From: Chamaecrista fasciculata
Lineage: Eukaryota > Streptophyta > Magnoliopsida > Fabales > Fabaceae
Reading direction: 5' to 3'
NCBI GenBank assembly: GCA_003254925.1
Contig: QANZ01044841.1
Coordinates: 319,308-383,307, forward strand
DNA length: 64,000 nucleotides
Shown here piece by piece: positions 1 through 12,747 of this stretch. Every line of letters begins with the position of its first letter. Position 1 is the stretch's first letter. The notes beneath the pieces were generated by a model. That model was not told the origin of the DNA. It did not search any database and saw only the letters and a list, made by a program, of their open reading frames with translations. Position numbers and translations under genes: made by a program.

Positions 1-102
1 TATGAGTTGCAGGGCTTAGTTGCGAAGGGAAAGATAGAAATTCGAAGGTTGAGGATTCTTGCAAAAGAGAGAAAGTCCATTGCGAGGAAAGAGAATGAAT
101 GA
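1..102 (+). CDS. possible 3' end of an upstream gene (partial)
   Basis: Frame 1 is open from the first base to a TGA at 100-102 and gives 33 residues, starting YELQGLVAKGKIEIRRLR and ending with a basic tail that contains RKSIARKENE. The composition (Lys/Arg/Glu-rich, probably helical) looks more like coding sequence than the AT-rich sequence that follows from about 110. There is no start in view, so if real it is the last exon of a gene entering from the left. I do not recognise the family. It could be a chance open frame. Confidence 0.3.
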   Translation, partial: YELQGLVAKGKIEIRRLRILAKERKSIARKENE

Positions 103-741
103 GAGGGAAGAGTTAAAATTAAGATTCGGTTGTAAATTAATTTGTCATTACCATTTTAATTTTCTTTCTTCTGTTTATATTTGGGTCGTTATTGCTTAAA
201 AAAAAACTATTTGTCTCTTACAGGTGATGTTAGTCCAATAAATGTGATTTGTTTATGTCCTCCAATTCCTGTTTTGTCACATGATTACATCTCATAAATC
301 ATCCAATGCCATTCTTGCATGTTGTTTTCATTCCCTATTATTCATCAATACGTCTAAAATTCCTTTTTCCTCTCTGTCTATTTTACTTCCATCCACGTTT
401 TAAATTTATCTTTTAACTTTTTTTATTGTAGATTTGTTGCGTTGCGTTTCATACTATGTAAAATATTTTTTATAATTCTGCCATAAATAACTTTTTATTT
501 TTTAAATTATGACATCGCATTGAGAAGTAAATTATGCAGAGAGACCAAAAGATAAAGTGGAATTTTCGGGACATAATTATGTTAGTTGATAAGTCATTGA
601 GGCATTGAATTATCTTTATAACTCAAAATAGGGATATGTTAAAATATTTATCAGGTGAGATGCCACTAGATCGTCGTGGTGTTGAAGAAAGTGAACTCGT
701 GCCTGATGATGGAGACAGACAGATATCAATTTTTAAAATTA
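103..741. other. intergenic, AT-rich, nothing recognised
   Basis: This stretch has poly-T/poly-A runs and no credible reading frame or repeat ends. If the frame ending at 102 is real, the first part would be its 3' untranslated region. Confidence 0.5.
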
Positions 742-1368
742 GGGTAAATTGCAGTTTGGTACCTTGTAGTTAGAGGCGATTCCGCTTTGGTACCCTAAAA
801 GAAATTTTTTTGCAGTTTGGTGCCCCGTGGTTTGCTCCGTTAGCGAATTGGTCATCTGTGCTTTATTTCCGTTAGGATTTAACGGCAATTGTTATTGTGA
901 CCACCTTAAAATGTCAAAAACCTCCCAACAAGTCTTCTCTTATGTGTTTAAGTCATTTCCCTTTACTAAAAGGGATCAAAACATAAAGAAAACGGAAACT
1001 AAATGGTACATTATGTACATTTATCATTGTTTGGAAGTTATTAGTAATGGAATCGAATGGGAACACATATTATTTTTTGTTAGTATAAGGATATAATTGT
1101 CATTAAAAAATTAAAAAATTGTTTTTGTTTTGATCCCTTTTAGTAAAGGGAAAGGACTTAAACGCATAAGAGAAGACTTGTTGGGAGATTTTTGACATTT
1201 TAAGGTAGTCACAATCACATTTGCCATTAAATCCTAACGGAAATAAAGCACAGGGAGACTAATTCGCTAACGGAGCAAACCACAGAGCACCAAACTGCAA
1301 AAGTTTTTCTTTCAGGGTACCAAAGTGGAACCGCCCCTAACCACAGGGTACCAAAGTGCAATTTACTC
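742..1368. mobile_element. Mutator-type foldback MITE, copy 1
   Basis: The two arms are long inverted repeats, roughly 742-980 against 1125-1368. The termini are GGGTAAATTGCAG on the left and the complement of TGCAATTTACTC on the right. A perfect 9-bp target site duplication, TTAAAATTA, lies at 733-741 and 1369-1377. A 9-bp duplication with long terminal inverted repeats is the Mutator superfamily signature. There is no transposase, so the element is non-autonomous. A second member lies at 27233-28661 with the same termini and different interior sequence. Confidence 0.85.
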
Positions 1369-1694
1369 TTAAAATTAATTATGAGAGAATATTCTGGGGA
1401 ACATTTTTCTTAATTAATACCGAAAAAAGAAAGGAAATAAAATAATAAATATCTGTATATGATGAGATTTATGTTGTTTTTATTTCCATGCCGACAGTTG
1501 CACAGTTGGAATTTATTTATCGTTGTTTGACTTTGACGCCCATATCGACGAGTCAACACATTTATATTTTTATTTTAGCTAATACTCCTAGTACATTGAT
1601 ATACTATTGTAACTTCAAGATATTATCGTGATGTTTGCCATTTGTCGTAAAATGTATCGAATGGAATACAAAATCAAGTTGTGTAGAAGCTAAA

Positions 1695-2150
1695 ACGAGT
1701 GTTGTAATAATCGAACCGGACAAAGACTCGGATAAATGTTCGGTTCACGGTCGGATCGGTTGAATCAGTCAGACCGGATGACGTAATAAATAATTATTTT
1801 TAATATATTAAATATAAACTCTCTATATTTTTTTTTGGTCTAAGAGATGCATTAAATCTATTAATTTATTAGATTAGTAAAACAATAGAGAAAGCTAATA
1901 GAGCCTCACAGTTGGGATAGTAAAGGCGCTGGGAGTGTGAAGAAAGGGCATGGGTTCGATCCTTACAAGGCTCAAAACGATTTTTTGTAAAAAAAATTGA
2001 GAACCGCCGGTCCGGTCCAGCGGTTGGTTCCGGTTTTCCGGTCCAACCATCATTCCGGTTCAAATGGTTGAACCAACTCGCTTGTGTCTTTGGGTAGCGG
2101 TCCAACCGGTCCGTCCGGTCCGGTCCGATTTTCACATCACTGGCTAAAAT
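1695..2150. repeat. CCGGTCC-rich dispersed repeat with a tRNA-like box B
   Basis: Two blocks rich in CCGG/GGTT motifs (about 1710-1790 and 2000-2140) face each other in roughly inverted orientation around an AT-rich middle. Between them, at about 1950-1960, is GGGTTCGATCC, a perfect match to a tRNA box B, within a tRNA-sized segment (1905-1975). This may be a SINE-related piece or an old tRNA-like remnant. A related CCGG-rich fragment is at 11458-11545. I saw no clear target duplication. The long frames on the minus strand here are only repeat sequence. Confidence 0.45.
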
Positions 2151-3253
2151 ATTGATGGTTCTTTTGACTTGGGTTATGAAGCGTTTTGAGAATAACACAA
2201 AGCATCAATTTTGACCAAAAGGCATCGATTAGATAATGCATCTCTTGTTGGGGAACAAACAAGGCTTATGTGGTTTGGTCTTTTACCATATCAGAAGGTT
2301 TATTATTTTTTGTTTTAAGAGATTCAAATTTATTATATACAAAATTTTAAAATGAAAACTTCAACGCGTTGAAAATTTTAACATAATCTTTTAACTATAG
2401 ATAAACGTAAAAGTAGAGTAAAAAGAAAATCTTATCTGAAAAATACAATATTATGATGAATTAATAGTTAATTTGATTTTTCTTTACCAAATATAGCTTA
2501 ACAATATCATTATTCTTCTTTTCTCAATTGTCTCGTGTACATCCTGAACCAAATTTGTGTCGTAAACCACAAGTTGCAAAGGACCACCAATATTCAATAC
2601 ATATACCATACCATTAACTAACAATATCATTATTCAATACGTATACCATACCACTAACTATACCATTAGTTGGTACGTAAAGTAGTAGCCCAACAAAACC
2701 ATTTGGCATTTGCACCGCCACACAATGCTTAGTGGCAAAAGTCAGCGTCATTTCTATACCATCAAGCAAGCAACAAGATAATGAATATATGCACAGTTTG
2801 ACCCTTTTTTTTTAATTAAAGTTTAACCTAATTAGTACGGTATGCCTTTAGACTCGAGAGAAAGGAAATACTTTACTCCGCATAAGATAATCAATCGGGC
2901 TGCATTATGAAAAGTTCTATAGCACAAATTATCCCATTTGTCTTCTCCATATCTCTCGTCTTTCTCACCTTTTCTTTTTATTATTTTTTAATTTTAATTT
3001 ACTTTCTCAAACTTTGTGTCAAAAATTAAGGGAAAAAGTCCATTACTAAAACAATAAACCTTTCCCCATACATACCCTAATCAATATCAAACCCACGAAA
3101 CATCTCTTAAACAGTTGAAGAGATCTACTATCAATAAAATAAATTATAATTTTTTCAAGAGGGAAAAAACAGCTTTTTAATATTCTATAGCCTGAAACTA
3201 GCTAGTAAAAGTGGGATGTAAATATGACTAGTATCAAAGTTTAAAATCCTCCA
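2151..3253. other. intergenic, AT-rich
   Basis: I see no gene. A short direct repeat (AACAATATCATTATTCAATAC-like with ATACCATACCA) occurs around 2585-2660. The rest is low-complexity AT-rich sequence. Confidence 0.5.
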
Positions 3254-3262
3254 TTTTTTTTA

Positions 3263-4091
3263 GGCTTAAGTGCACTTTTGGTCCCATAACTATGACAAAG
3301 GTTTCATTTTGGTCCCATAACTTTTTTTGTTGCAATTTTGGTCCCATAACTATGACAAAGGTTTCATTTTGGTCCCATAACTTTTTTTGTTGCAATTTTG
3401 GTCCCATAACTTCTCAAAAGGTTCCACCGTTAGTCCCTTGGTGAATTCCATCAATATTTAGCCGTTAAGTATGACGTGACATAGTGACTAGGATCATGAT
3501 GTAGCAAAATAAGATGAAATGGACTGAAATAGGATCTATATGCAACATATTAAAACTTATCTATACCAAACCACAATATATACAAAGAGTGGTACTTTCT
3601 CTTCCTCGTCAGCCCAACGGGATTTCCTCTTCCTCGTTCCGCTTCCCGATTTGCCGTCGCCGCCGCTTTGGTCGTTCGACTTTGGCTGAGGATTCCATCG
3701 ACTTCGTCGGTGCCTTCTGCTTGAAGTCTCTTCTTACCCACCAGATTGGTTCCTGTCAGTACCACTCTTTGTATATATGGTGGTTGGGTATAGATAAGTT
3801 TTAATATGTTGCATATAGTTCCTATTTCAGTCCACTTCATCTTATTTTGCCACATCATGATCCTAGTTACTATGCCACGTCATACTTAACGGCTAAATAT
3901 AAATGGAATTCACCAAGGGACTAACGGTAGAACCTTTTGAGAAGTTATGAGACCAAAATTGCAACAAAAAATGTTATGGGACTAAAATGAAACCTTTGTC
4001 ATAGTTATGGGACCAAAATTGCAACAAAAAAAGTTATGGGACCAAAATGAAACCTTTGTCATAGTTATGGGACCAAAAGTGCACTTAAGCC
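3263..4091. mobile_element. Mutator-type foldback element with a GC-richer core
   Basis: The terminal inverted repeats start GGCTTAAGTGCACTTTTGG. The flanks carry identical 9-bp duplications TTTTTTTTA (3254-3262 and 4092-4100), which is weak evidence because of the low complexity. The left arm holds a 60-bp tandem duplication (3289-3408) built on the phrase TTTGGTCCCATAACT. Inner arms (about 3495-3600 and 3765-3850) pair with each other. The unpaired centre, about 3600-3765, is visibly GC-richer and open in both directions, so it may be a captured gene piece. I could not name its source. Confidence 0.75.
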
Positions 4092-4266
4092 TTTTTTTTA
4101 AAAAAACAATGAGGAGCTTTCTTGTATATTTTTACTCATTTCCTCAAAATCTACATGAACTAAAAGAGGAGATTTCCTCAAGTCAGAATTGTCAAAAATG
4201 ACTGAGCATATAGAGATTAAATAAATAAATAATCCTGGCATCGAACTAAAAGAGGAGAGTTTATTA

Positions 4267-7200
4267 TTAATCCCGAATTTTATGCTGCGGGCTCCACCTA
4301 AGATGCAAATTAACACTCCCCGATGGAGAACCACATAAAGTAAACTTGTCCTGAAATTCCCCTTTTACGATAGCCTTAGTGAGTGTCATGACGACTCTTC
4401 CAATTTTGTCCTGCAATATCCATACAGTCACCGAAAATCATTGAATGTAGTACTGATATTAAGAAAACTGCACTATAATCAATTTGAACTTGCAAACTGG
4501 TAATAATAGGATCAGTTGGAGATAATACTAAAATGCGAATGTTAAGACTTAAGATCACCTGCTCTTGGCTACATGCTATCATACATTTACACAGACTAGT
4601 TATTTTTTCTCTTTTTGTTAAGACAACCGCTAGTTCATTTGATAAAAATCAGTAAGTTAATCTATTAAAATGTCATGATGAGACACTGTCAGATCTTGGG
4701 AATGAATAATAAATCCTCTAAAATTAACAGAATTGAAGTTGTGAAGTTAAGAAGAGATAGTAAAGAAAAAGAAAGAATGCAAGCTCCATACATCTTTCTC
4801 TAACTTTACCAACTCTCTCAAACGTTAGATGTCTTGAGATCTTGTTAAAGGAGGTCATTAGATCAATTATTTCTTCAAACAAACAACTTAAGTGGAACAT
4901 GTTCAATTGATATCACCTTTCCGAAAGTATCATGATCCCAAACTTCAACAATTAACAAGTCGTGTAAAGCATCCTCCACAACAAAGTCAAATGTTTGATT
5001 CCATACTGGGTTTAGGCATTCGTTAACAACCTGAAAATACAAGAGTTAAAGCAGAAATTATAATCGCAATTTGTAATGGGACAAATTTAAAAGTAAAACA
5101 TTTTAGTAACCTTTGTGATTTTTAACTAATTTGCATTCAACAATTACTGATTTGCTTCAGACTTCAAAGTCGTAAACAACTCAATATAATTGCTATAGAA
5201 AGCAGAATCTTACCCTAGTCTTGAGCTTTTTGTCCGATTTTTTCAACATAAGGACCACAAAAGGGTCAGCCTTGCCCATTAAGTCCACTACCGGCAAGTC
5301 ATCAGCTGATATCACAGTCACAGAAAGTACCCCTCTAACAATAACATTTTTCTTCGGCGCAACTTCCTGAGCGTCAGTACCCTTAAGGGCCCTTTCGTAA
5401 GCGGTTAATGAATAATCGGGGTTGAAAGGGTTTGAAAATGTGTTCTCCTGGCCAATTGGGATGTACAAAAGCTCCAAGTGCACCTATAGACGGCGGGTAT
5501 ATGTATGTAACTGAAGACAACTGGAAACTCAAGAAGATTATAGGACATATTGCTATGATAACATAAAAACTTTTAATTCCTGTGAAATAAATGACAGGCA
5601 AAGCTGTTATGATTCCCAATGCCAAATAATTTCTTTTATGCCAAATTATTTCTTATTGAATCAGAAGTCTTATATTAAAGACCGATCAGGTAGTCCTCAT
5701 AGTTTATAAACTTGAATGCTCCTAGATTCTTGTATCTGTCTATGCCGCCGAGACCAAGTCAAAATAATTTGGTCTATCAGCTAGAAGCCTAGATCAACTG
5801 AATATATTACAAAGACGATAATGAGACGGAAGTCTTACCTCACCCCTGTTTTTGTTGTCTCTTTGAACCCCCAAATCCTTAACTAGTTTTAACCAAAATT
5901 CCTTGACTTTACCAGGTTCCAGTTCCTTTAGTCGCACATGGGCAGTGCCTAAAAACTCCGCATCCTGAATGCCGTCATCATCAAAAATTCTTACCGTCAA
6001 GAACTGTGAACTAGGATCTTCAACGATGAACTCGAAGTGTTCGTTCCATACTGGATTCAAGTCATTATTCTGAATATACACGATTGATGATTAATGTACA
6101 ACCAAAATAAATCAACTAACTGATCAAGAAGCTCTCATAGGGGAAGGTTGTCTTACGATTGTCTTGCTTTTTTTGGTTCTGTCACGAAGCGGACGTATAA
6201 ATAATGTAGCAAAAGGATCGGATTTGCCTATGAGTTCTTTGTTTGTTAGTCCCTTCGCCTGCACTAGTTTTACTTCTAGTGTTCCAGCCGCTTTCAACTC
6301 CAGGTTACTGTGACATGGAAGAAATAAGTCATAAGCACTAGAATGTAAAAGATAAGAAAAATGTTTTCCATATTGCGTTCAACAGAAAAATTGACCATAT
6401 CGCTTCAAATAATCTAAATGGATATGCAGGGTATACGTGATGAAATTACAAAAGAAAAAGATTGAAGGAAGGATGAAATGATAAATTTCAGAACAACCAT
6501 TCACAGACTTTTTTTGTGCCAAAAGTTGAATAATATACGCATAATTGTTGTCGTGAACAAACTTGTAGTTTTCACCTCGGAGACAATACTTCAAAATCAG
6601 GGAGTGTCGGAGAGCAATAATTATTACCAAGAGATCCCAGATGGAAAACACGGAAACTTCCTCAAAACTATTGCCTATATCTCTATACAATCCTTGAGCA
6701 TTAGCTACTAAATAAATCGTTTTCCTCCATTAAGAATAAAATGAGCTTTTACATACCTGTAGTTCCCTGGTATAATGGGTACAATATTGCGTACGGGCCA
6801 AGTTATCGTATCTTCAATAGCATCCCTAATTGTTTCCTGAAACGACACACAAAACCTTATTATTATTATGCACTCCATACTATATGAGTTAATTAGGGAA
6901 CCATTAACAATGGAATTCTGGATTAATCGGCCTGACCTTCATGATTAATTAACACAACATTTAAGACATTAGAAATGAATTGCACCCTCTATACATTCAA
7001 ATCTTTGGAGCTGCTCATTACTTTTAGTTGCCCATTGAAGTTCGCTCAAAAGATTTGACCTTAAAGGTCATGATGCACCAAGTTTATTTATGTTTGCGGC
7101 GCAAATAATTAAATATTCAAAATTCATAAATCATAAATTCATTCATATATTGTCACATGACAACTTTCAGAACCAACAGAGGAGATTTCTTAGAACAAAA

Positions 7201-10200
7201 ATGTTACAGCAGAGGAAAAAGAAGTGATATGCTATTTAAAATTGGACAAAAAAGGGGTGCTGATTTGGAGAGGTCGAGTTCTTCACCTCTCCATTCATAT
7301 AAAATTGTGGGCCTCACTCATTATATAAGAAGGAAAAGAAATAGTCGGTCTTACTTTTTAAAATAGAGAAAGTGACTATACGGGAGTCAAGCTTTTGAGA
7401 GATCGACCTCCCTATAATATTACCTTAAATTAAAAGGGTTTTGGTTACAACCCAGATGTGATACTCAGTGATAGTTCTCGGATCTTTTGGTTCTGTCATC
7501 CAAGAGCATTCAACATGAAAATTTTCTAAGCCACTGAAGTTCTTCTAGATTGTTAAATAGATGAAGAAAAGAAGAAGAAGAAGAAACTAAATCCCTTAAC
7601 GTTGTGAAATTGAAAAGGAAAACAAAATTCAAATACATATTAAGATTAACAGTGTGGTTCATCAACCTCTAAAATTGGAAACTTACTCCCCAAACAACTA
7701 CTATAAAGACATAATTTACTTGTACCTCTATAGCAGTAGATACCCCTGGAATACTTGAAATGTCACCACCAATAACCTTGAGAGTGAAATCCAGATCTTT
7801 CTGCGGCAAAACAAAGAAAACAACAGTTCAGAATTTCAATCAATTGCATTATTCTTCATTTCTTATACATTTAAATGTAAATTATATTGCCATCGTTCCT
7901 TGAATAGATGCTTTTTTCTATTTGGATGACATAAAGTGATCAAGGAGTAGTGATAAGTATCTCCAGTAAATTTCATCTCTTCAAAATGTTGATAGCCCTG
8001 AAATATGTCGTTATCTGAAAATGTTTTTCTTTTTCTTCGTGAAAAGTAACAAGGGAATACAAATTACCTTTTGAAACAAGGAATAACAAACAGCTCCAAA
8101 AGCAGGAATGTCGTTTACTAGTGGGCTGAATATCAACCTGAAAACTCCAGTAAATGCAAGATCTTTTACCTACATAAACAAAATTCCAGGAAAAAAAGAA
8201 CAGAATGAGAAGGGATGTCTCACAAGATTTGACAGATGCAAAGCCCTCAATGATCCCACTGACAATCAATGAAAAGTAAGCATATTTTCCCCTGGTAAAG
8301 CTACAGCATTCTATATGAAGATGCTAAGATCTTTATAGTCATGATGAGGAAATAGACTATTTAACTGAGATATATATATATAATTTCTCTCGAACATAGT
8401 GATACGAACTTGTCTTTGGTTTTTGAGCAGTGTATGACTTAATTCTTTCAGGTCGGTGATGGAAAAGCCTTTTAAGATTCGTTATCAATTGGCTATTTCC
8501 ATCTCAAGGTTTATATTAATGAATTTGAGGATAAATGGGTCTGTAGGTTGCCTTGTGAGGAAGTTAGAGGGAAGGATTAATCTGATCATCTGAGACAACT
8601 ATGCACATGGAACCTAATGATGAAGGCACAGAGTCTCAAAATGATGTATCAAGTTTTTCCTCACATGTAATAATACTATGATCATGAATTGATAATATAA
8701 TGTAAAATAGAACATGAATGTGATATGTTTAGTTTATAGATATAGAAATTTTAAACACATTAAAAGTATATCTGAACAGTTTTCTAAACTTAAAATTAAG
8801 AAATTATTTTGCAGATAGGTAGATTTGTAACATTTTCCCTCTCTCTATATTGTCTTTATTGTTATCACTCGTACTCTATAACAATGAACAATAAATGAAA
8901 TTTTCACACAAATAATCAGCATATAGAAAACACCAGCAGTTGGGAAATATATTACCTGTACTGGTAGTGCAACACCTATATGAGTATTAATGTCAAGTAC
9001 GATATTTGGGTTACCATCCCACTTCATCTCTAACTCCATAGTAACTCCATCATCCCAGCATTCTTCTTCAACTATCCAAATACCTACATATTTCCAGCAA
9101 CTTACGTCAGCAGCTAGCATAATATTATGGGAATGAACAAAATCAACTTCTTAGCTTGATCATAAGTACCATGGGATACAATATGTCCAGAATCACAAGC
9201 ATAAACTACAATTTCTAAACCCTCAACTCCATCATATTAGTTAACTGTGAAAGTTATCTCACAAAATAGAAGAAGACTTGATAATGGAAGAAGGCTTTAG
9301 CCTTTAGGCCAAACAAACAGTGGACAGGAACTTATAATATTTAAAGGGATTTATTACCTTTCAAGTTACTCTAGCAACGTGATTAATTTTGTTTTTCAAC
9401 CAAGACTTACTTTCCGTATCTTACTAATTAATATGTTACCAAACAAAGACAATTACTAGGATGTGATTTTAGGTAACAAAGTCCAAATGTAAGATAGGAA
9501 GCAAGGAGTTAAGCTGGTTTGTCGTATTTTTCCAAGACTTTCCCGTCACATTGCTATAAAGAAACACTAATATTTACAAGATGAACAGATCTGGAACATG
9601 AATTCAGAAAACAATGCAAGAAATATTTATTATCATGCAATCACCTTAACTAATAACATATTCTCCTGATGCACAAGTTGAATGTCTAATTCAGACCATT
9701 ACTATTAATTGCACACAAGAACTGATCCAATGATAGAAAAGATCAAACTAACCTGTAAATTGTGGAGCCACAGTGCCAAGAGTTAACTTAGAGAACGTCA
9801 GTGAAGCTAAAATAGCTGGCCTATATTGTTCAAGAATGGGTTCCACGCTGGTTCTTATTAACTCGGACGCTGCCTACGCCATGTTACCACACATACAAAG
9901 TATGGAAACGTTATTTTTCCGATACACAAATTCAATAAATATCAACAAAGCCCAAGGAATCGGACCAGATTGCTTATCATGAAAGTATGAAATATATAGA
10001 AGTACCTCATCAACGAATGGCCAAAGTTTTGCTATTGTGCCATTAAGCCAATCAAGCTGCATTTGATAAAGAACAAATATCAGAGCTCAGGTTATGATGT
10101 GAGGCTCAATATAAGTGTGCATATGAGAGATTATATAGACATTAAGATTAACTAAACTTCTGTCGCTGAGTGAAAACCACCCACGGTGGATAGTACTCAG

Positions 10201-10448
10201 GGGGAAGAATTTTTCTGGAATCCTCCACTGTTATCCTTGCAAAAGCAGCGACTGTCTTCGCCTACGAGCGTTGAAAAAGAAAAAGTAATAACTCAGAAGA
10301 AGAAGCGATCCGAAATCAATTAAATATAGCATCGAGAAAATACCAAATCGGAGCGACGCCTTGATCGGGTAGCTTCGTAACGAGCAAAAGCGACAACAAT
10401 TCCGACGCCAAATAAGATGCCAAAGAAGAGGCCGCTGAAGAAGCCCAT
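4267..10448 (-). CDS. synaptotagmin, SYT4/SYT5-like (SMP plus two C2 domains)
   Basis: Thirteen exons: 10344-10448, 10157-10261, 10006-10056, 9753-9873, 8956-9083, 8068-8169, 7726-7800, 6757-6836, 6157-6307, 5839-6069, 5214-5483, 4917-5030, 4267-4410, stop 4267-4269. The product is 558 residues, the usual family length. An N-terminal membrane anchor (1-24, MGFFSGLFFGILFGVGIV) is followed by an SMP lipid-transfer domain (about 66-245), C2A (about 263-370, LIGKSDPF, DLNPVWNEHFEF) and C2B (about 432-545, LMGKADPF, CLNPVWNQTFDF). Plant proteins of this type tether ER to plasma membrane and bind phospholipids with calcium. C2B keeps the usual loop aspartates; C2A has Glu where the first loop Asp is usual (KELIG). 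SYT5 is the closer relative from memory. The donor after exon 2 is abnormal (AAG|TTTAG), see findings. All other junctions are GT-AG and phases agree. Confidence 0.9.
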
Positions 10449-10645
10449 TTTCCAACGCTAGAAATAGAAAATGCGAGAATCACAGATTTTGCATGCATCA
10501 GCTTGAAGGTGATCGATCTTAGCTTCTTGTTTAGCTCAAATTATGGTTTTCTGGGTGATAGAGAGAGAGAGAGGTGAAATTGGTGAGGAAAGCTCGTTGC
10601 TCAGTCATTTGGTCCATCAGAGAGAGAGAGAGATAGTTGCAAATT
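10449..10645 (-). promoter_or_regulatory. 5' leader region of the synaptotagmin gene with (CT)n tracts
   Basis: Upstream of the start codon, read on the minus strand, two CT/GA microsatellite tracts lie at about 10560-10573 and 10619-10634. Pyrimidine-rich leaders are common just upstream of plant coding sequences. No TATA box was recognised, and the transcription start cannot be placed. Confidence 0.35.
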
Positions 10646-10808
10646 AGTTATGGTATACAAATTACAAGGGGCAAGTGTTCGGGCGGGGAATACTGAAACA
10701 AATTTAGTTAACTTTCTACATCACTTCCTATTGATGGGCTTCGTGTTTTCGGGATTGGCCATACACAGTGGGCCCACATACTGATTGTTGTCGTGGTCTT
10801 TTTTTTCT

Positions 10809-11347
10809 TGGTCAAATGGTCATTTTGGTCCTAAATGTATGCCCTAATATTCATTTTAGTCCATTATGTTTCAAAATGTTCAAATTGATCCTAAATGTTG
10901 CAAATTGATTCATCTTGGTTCTAAATATTGGTAAAATGTTTCATTTTGGTCCCAAACTGTTGAATTTCTTCATATTTCTCTCGTCTCTCATTTCAAGTTC
11001 AAAGGACTTGTTAGAAGGAACTCATACATCTGAATTCGTCACATTCAAATTTGAAACGAGAGATATATGATCAACTTTGCTTGTTTGACCATGAAATGAG
11101 AGGTCTACTTTAAGGACTGATTTGACCTCGTTTGCTGATAGTCTCAACTGAATAAAGAAAGTACTATTCGAGAACAATACATAGATCTAAATTCGTCAAA
11201 TTTGAACTTGAAACAAGTTATATTCAATAGTTGGGACCTAAATGAAACATTTTGTAAACAATTAGGACCAATTTGAACATTTTAAAACATAATGGACCAA
11301 AATGAATATTAGGACATACATTTAGGACCAAAATGACCCTTTAGCCA
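10809..11347. mobile_element. foldback MITE with 9-bp target duplication
   Basis: The ends are TGGTCAAATGGTCATTTTGG on the left and the complement of a right end reading TGGCTAAAGGGTCATTTTGG. The flanks carry TTTTTTTCT at 10800-10808 and at 11348-11356. The arms (about 10809-10965 and 11220-11347) pair; the middle (10970-11220) carries phrases such as GTCTCAACTGAATAAAGAAA that recur in other elements of the window ('family X': 12985-13205, 57350-57720, 58610-58900, 63690-63917). There is no coding content. Confidence 0.7.
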
Positions 11348-11457
11348 TTTTTTTCTTTCCAAAATTACTGTTACTTTCTTTCCAATTGAAACATATTTAA
11401 CTGTTATTATATTATGTATATAACAAAATAAATAAACTTGTAATCATAGTGCAAAAA

Positions 11458-11545
11458 ACCGGACCGGTCATTGACCCGGTGAAAGGTTCGGGTCACTAGT
11501 TCACTGGTTCAACCGCTAGGTCACTGGTTCAACCGATTGAGCCGA
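11458..11545. repeat. CCGGTTCAACCG-type repeat fragment
   Basis: A short block of ACCGG, GACCCGGT and GGTTCAACCG phrases (with TCACTGGTTCAACCG twice) resembles the repeat at 1695-2150. No ends or target duplication were found, so this is a fragment. Confidence 0.5.
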
Positions 11546-11696
11546 TTTACTTAAAAAATACATTTTCAAATATACATATTCATCAAATACATATTGATAT
11601 ATTACAATAATTTAAATTTAAAGTAAAAATTAAACATAATCATATGTCCATCACATATAATAAGTGTTAAATATGGCCAAAATATGTATTCAATAA

Positions 11697-11745
11697 TTTT
11701 TTCTTTCCAAAATGACCCTTTAGCCATTTTTTTCTTTCCAAAACT
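11697..11745. repeat. duplicated terminus of the 10809-11347 element plus flank
   Basis: About 37 bp here (AATGACCCTTTAGCCATTT, then the T-tract and CTTTCCAAAA) is an almost exact second copy of the right end and flanking target site at 11329-11364. Confidence 0.7.
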
Positions 11746-12747
11746 ATTCTGCATAATTTTACTTCTTCAGTGACTTATTCTTATATTTGTTCATTCTTTG
11801 TATGTAGTCCTATACGTGTAAGTTTCCTATTGCTGTTTGTCATTTGGCCTCACAGTACGATTGTCCAGCATTAGAACAAATATTCTAGCACATTCCTATT
11901 TTCATTCTCTTTTAATCTTCACATTGATTCTAGTTCTTTTTAAAATCAACTGGCTTAAAAGATTTGAGAAAAGCAATTGATATGACATGGTTTTGAAATA
12001 TAATATTAATGAGAATTGTAATTTGTGTGTATAAGATAATTATGATATATTTAAGATATAATGAAAATTGAAAACTGTCATTTAATATCATATAATTTAC
12101 CAAATGTTCAAGGTTAATTATTTTTGGTTTCCTATAGATATCTTCCAAAGAATACAATCCTAGTCGAGATATTGTCGGACATTAAATGTGGGCACATCTC
12201 TCAACAGAAATTTAAACATGAGTTTACCATGTTGTGAGAAACTAATCCCTTCCGCTAGACTCAACCCCATATCTATTCAATATTAATTATTATGTTACCC
12301 GGTCTATATTATTCTTTAGGATCACAAAATAAAGATGTTAAACAGATATATCTCTTCACGGTTTAGTAGGTTCCGAGTCCAAACCAATAAAATGTTCAGT
12401 GATCTGGCAATAGTTGAATCGATGGGTGGCAAACATTTATTGATTAGGCATGCATCTAATTATATTATATTTATATATACTACGTACATACTTGTGATAT
12501 GTCACGGTTAGAACCCTATTTCACATGCACTCACTTAATTATTTTAAAATTACTTTTGCGTCAACTTTTAAAAGTTTAAAATTATTAACTTTTAAGAATT
12601 ATAAATGTATGATAATATGAATATAAAAAATAAGGCATTCAATATATATAAAAAAAAAGCTGAAATCTCACCCCAAAAAAGAAGCTAAAAACTTTAAATT
12701 AGTCCCCAATGCATGAGATAGATCTCAAATCGGTCTTAAATATTTTA

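Noticed and set aside
1905..1975. Possible tRNA gene because of a perfect GGGTTCGATCC box B
   Set aside because: The acceptor stem and anticodon arm do not pair well and box A is poor, so at most a tRNA-derived relic.
1869..2198. 109-codon minus-strand frame rich in GPDRTDR-type residues
   Set aside because: It is a reading of the CCGGTCC repeat and has no protein family resemblance.
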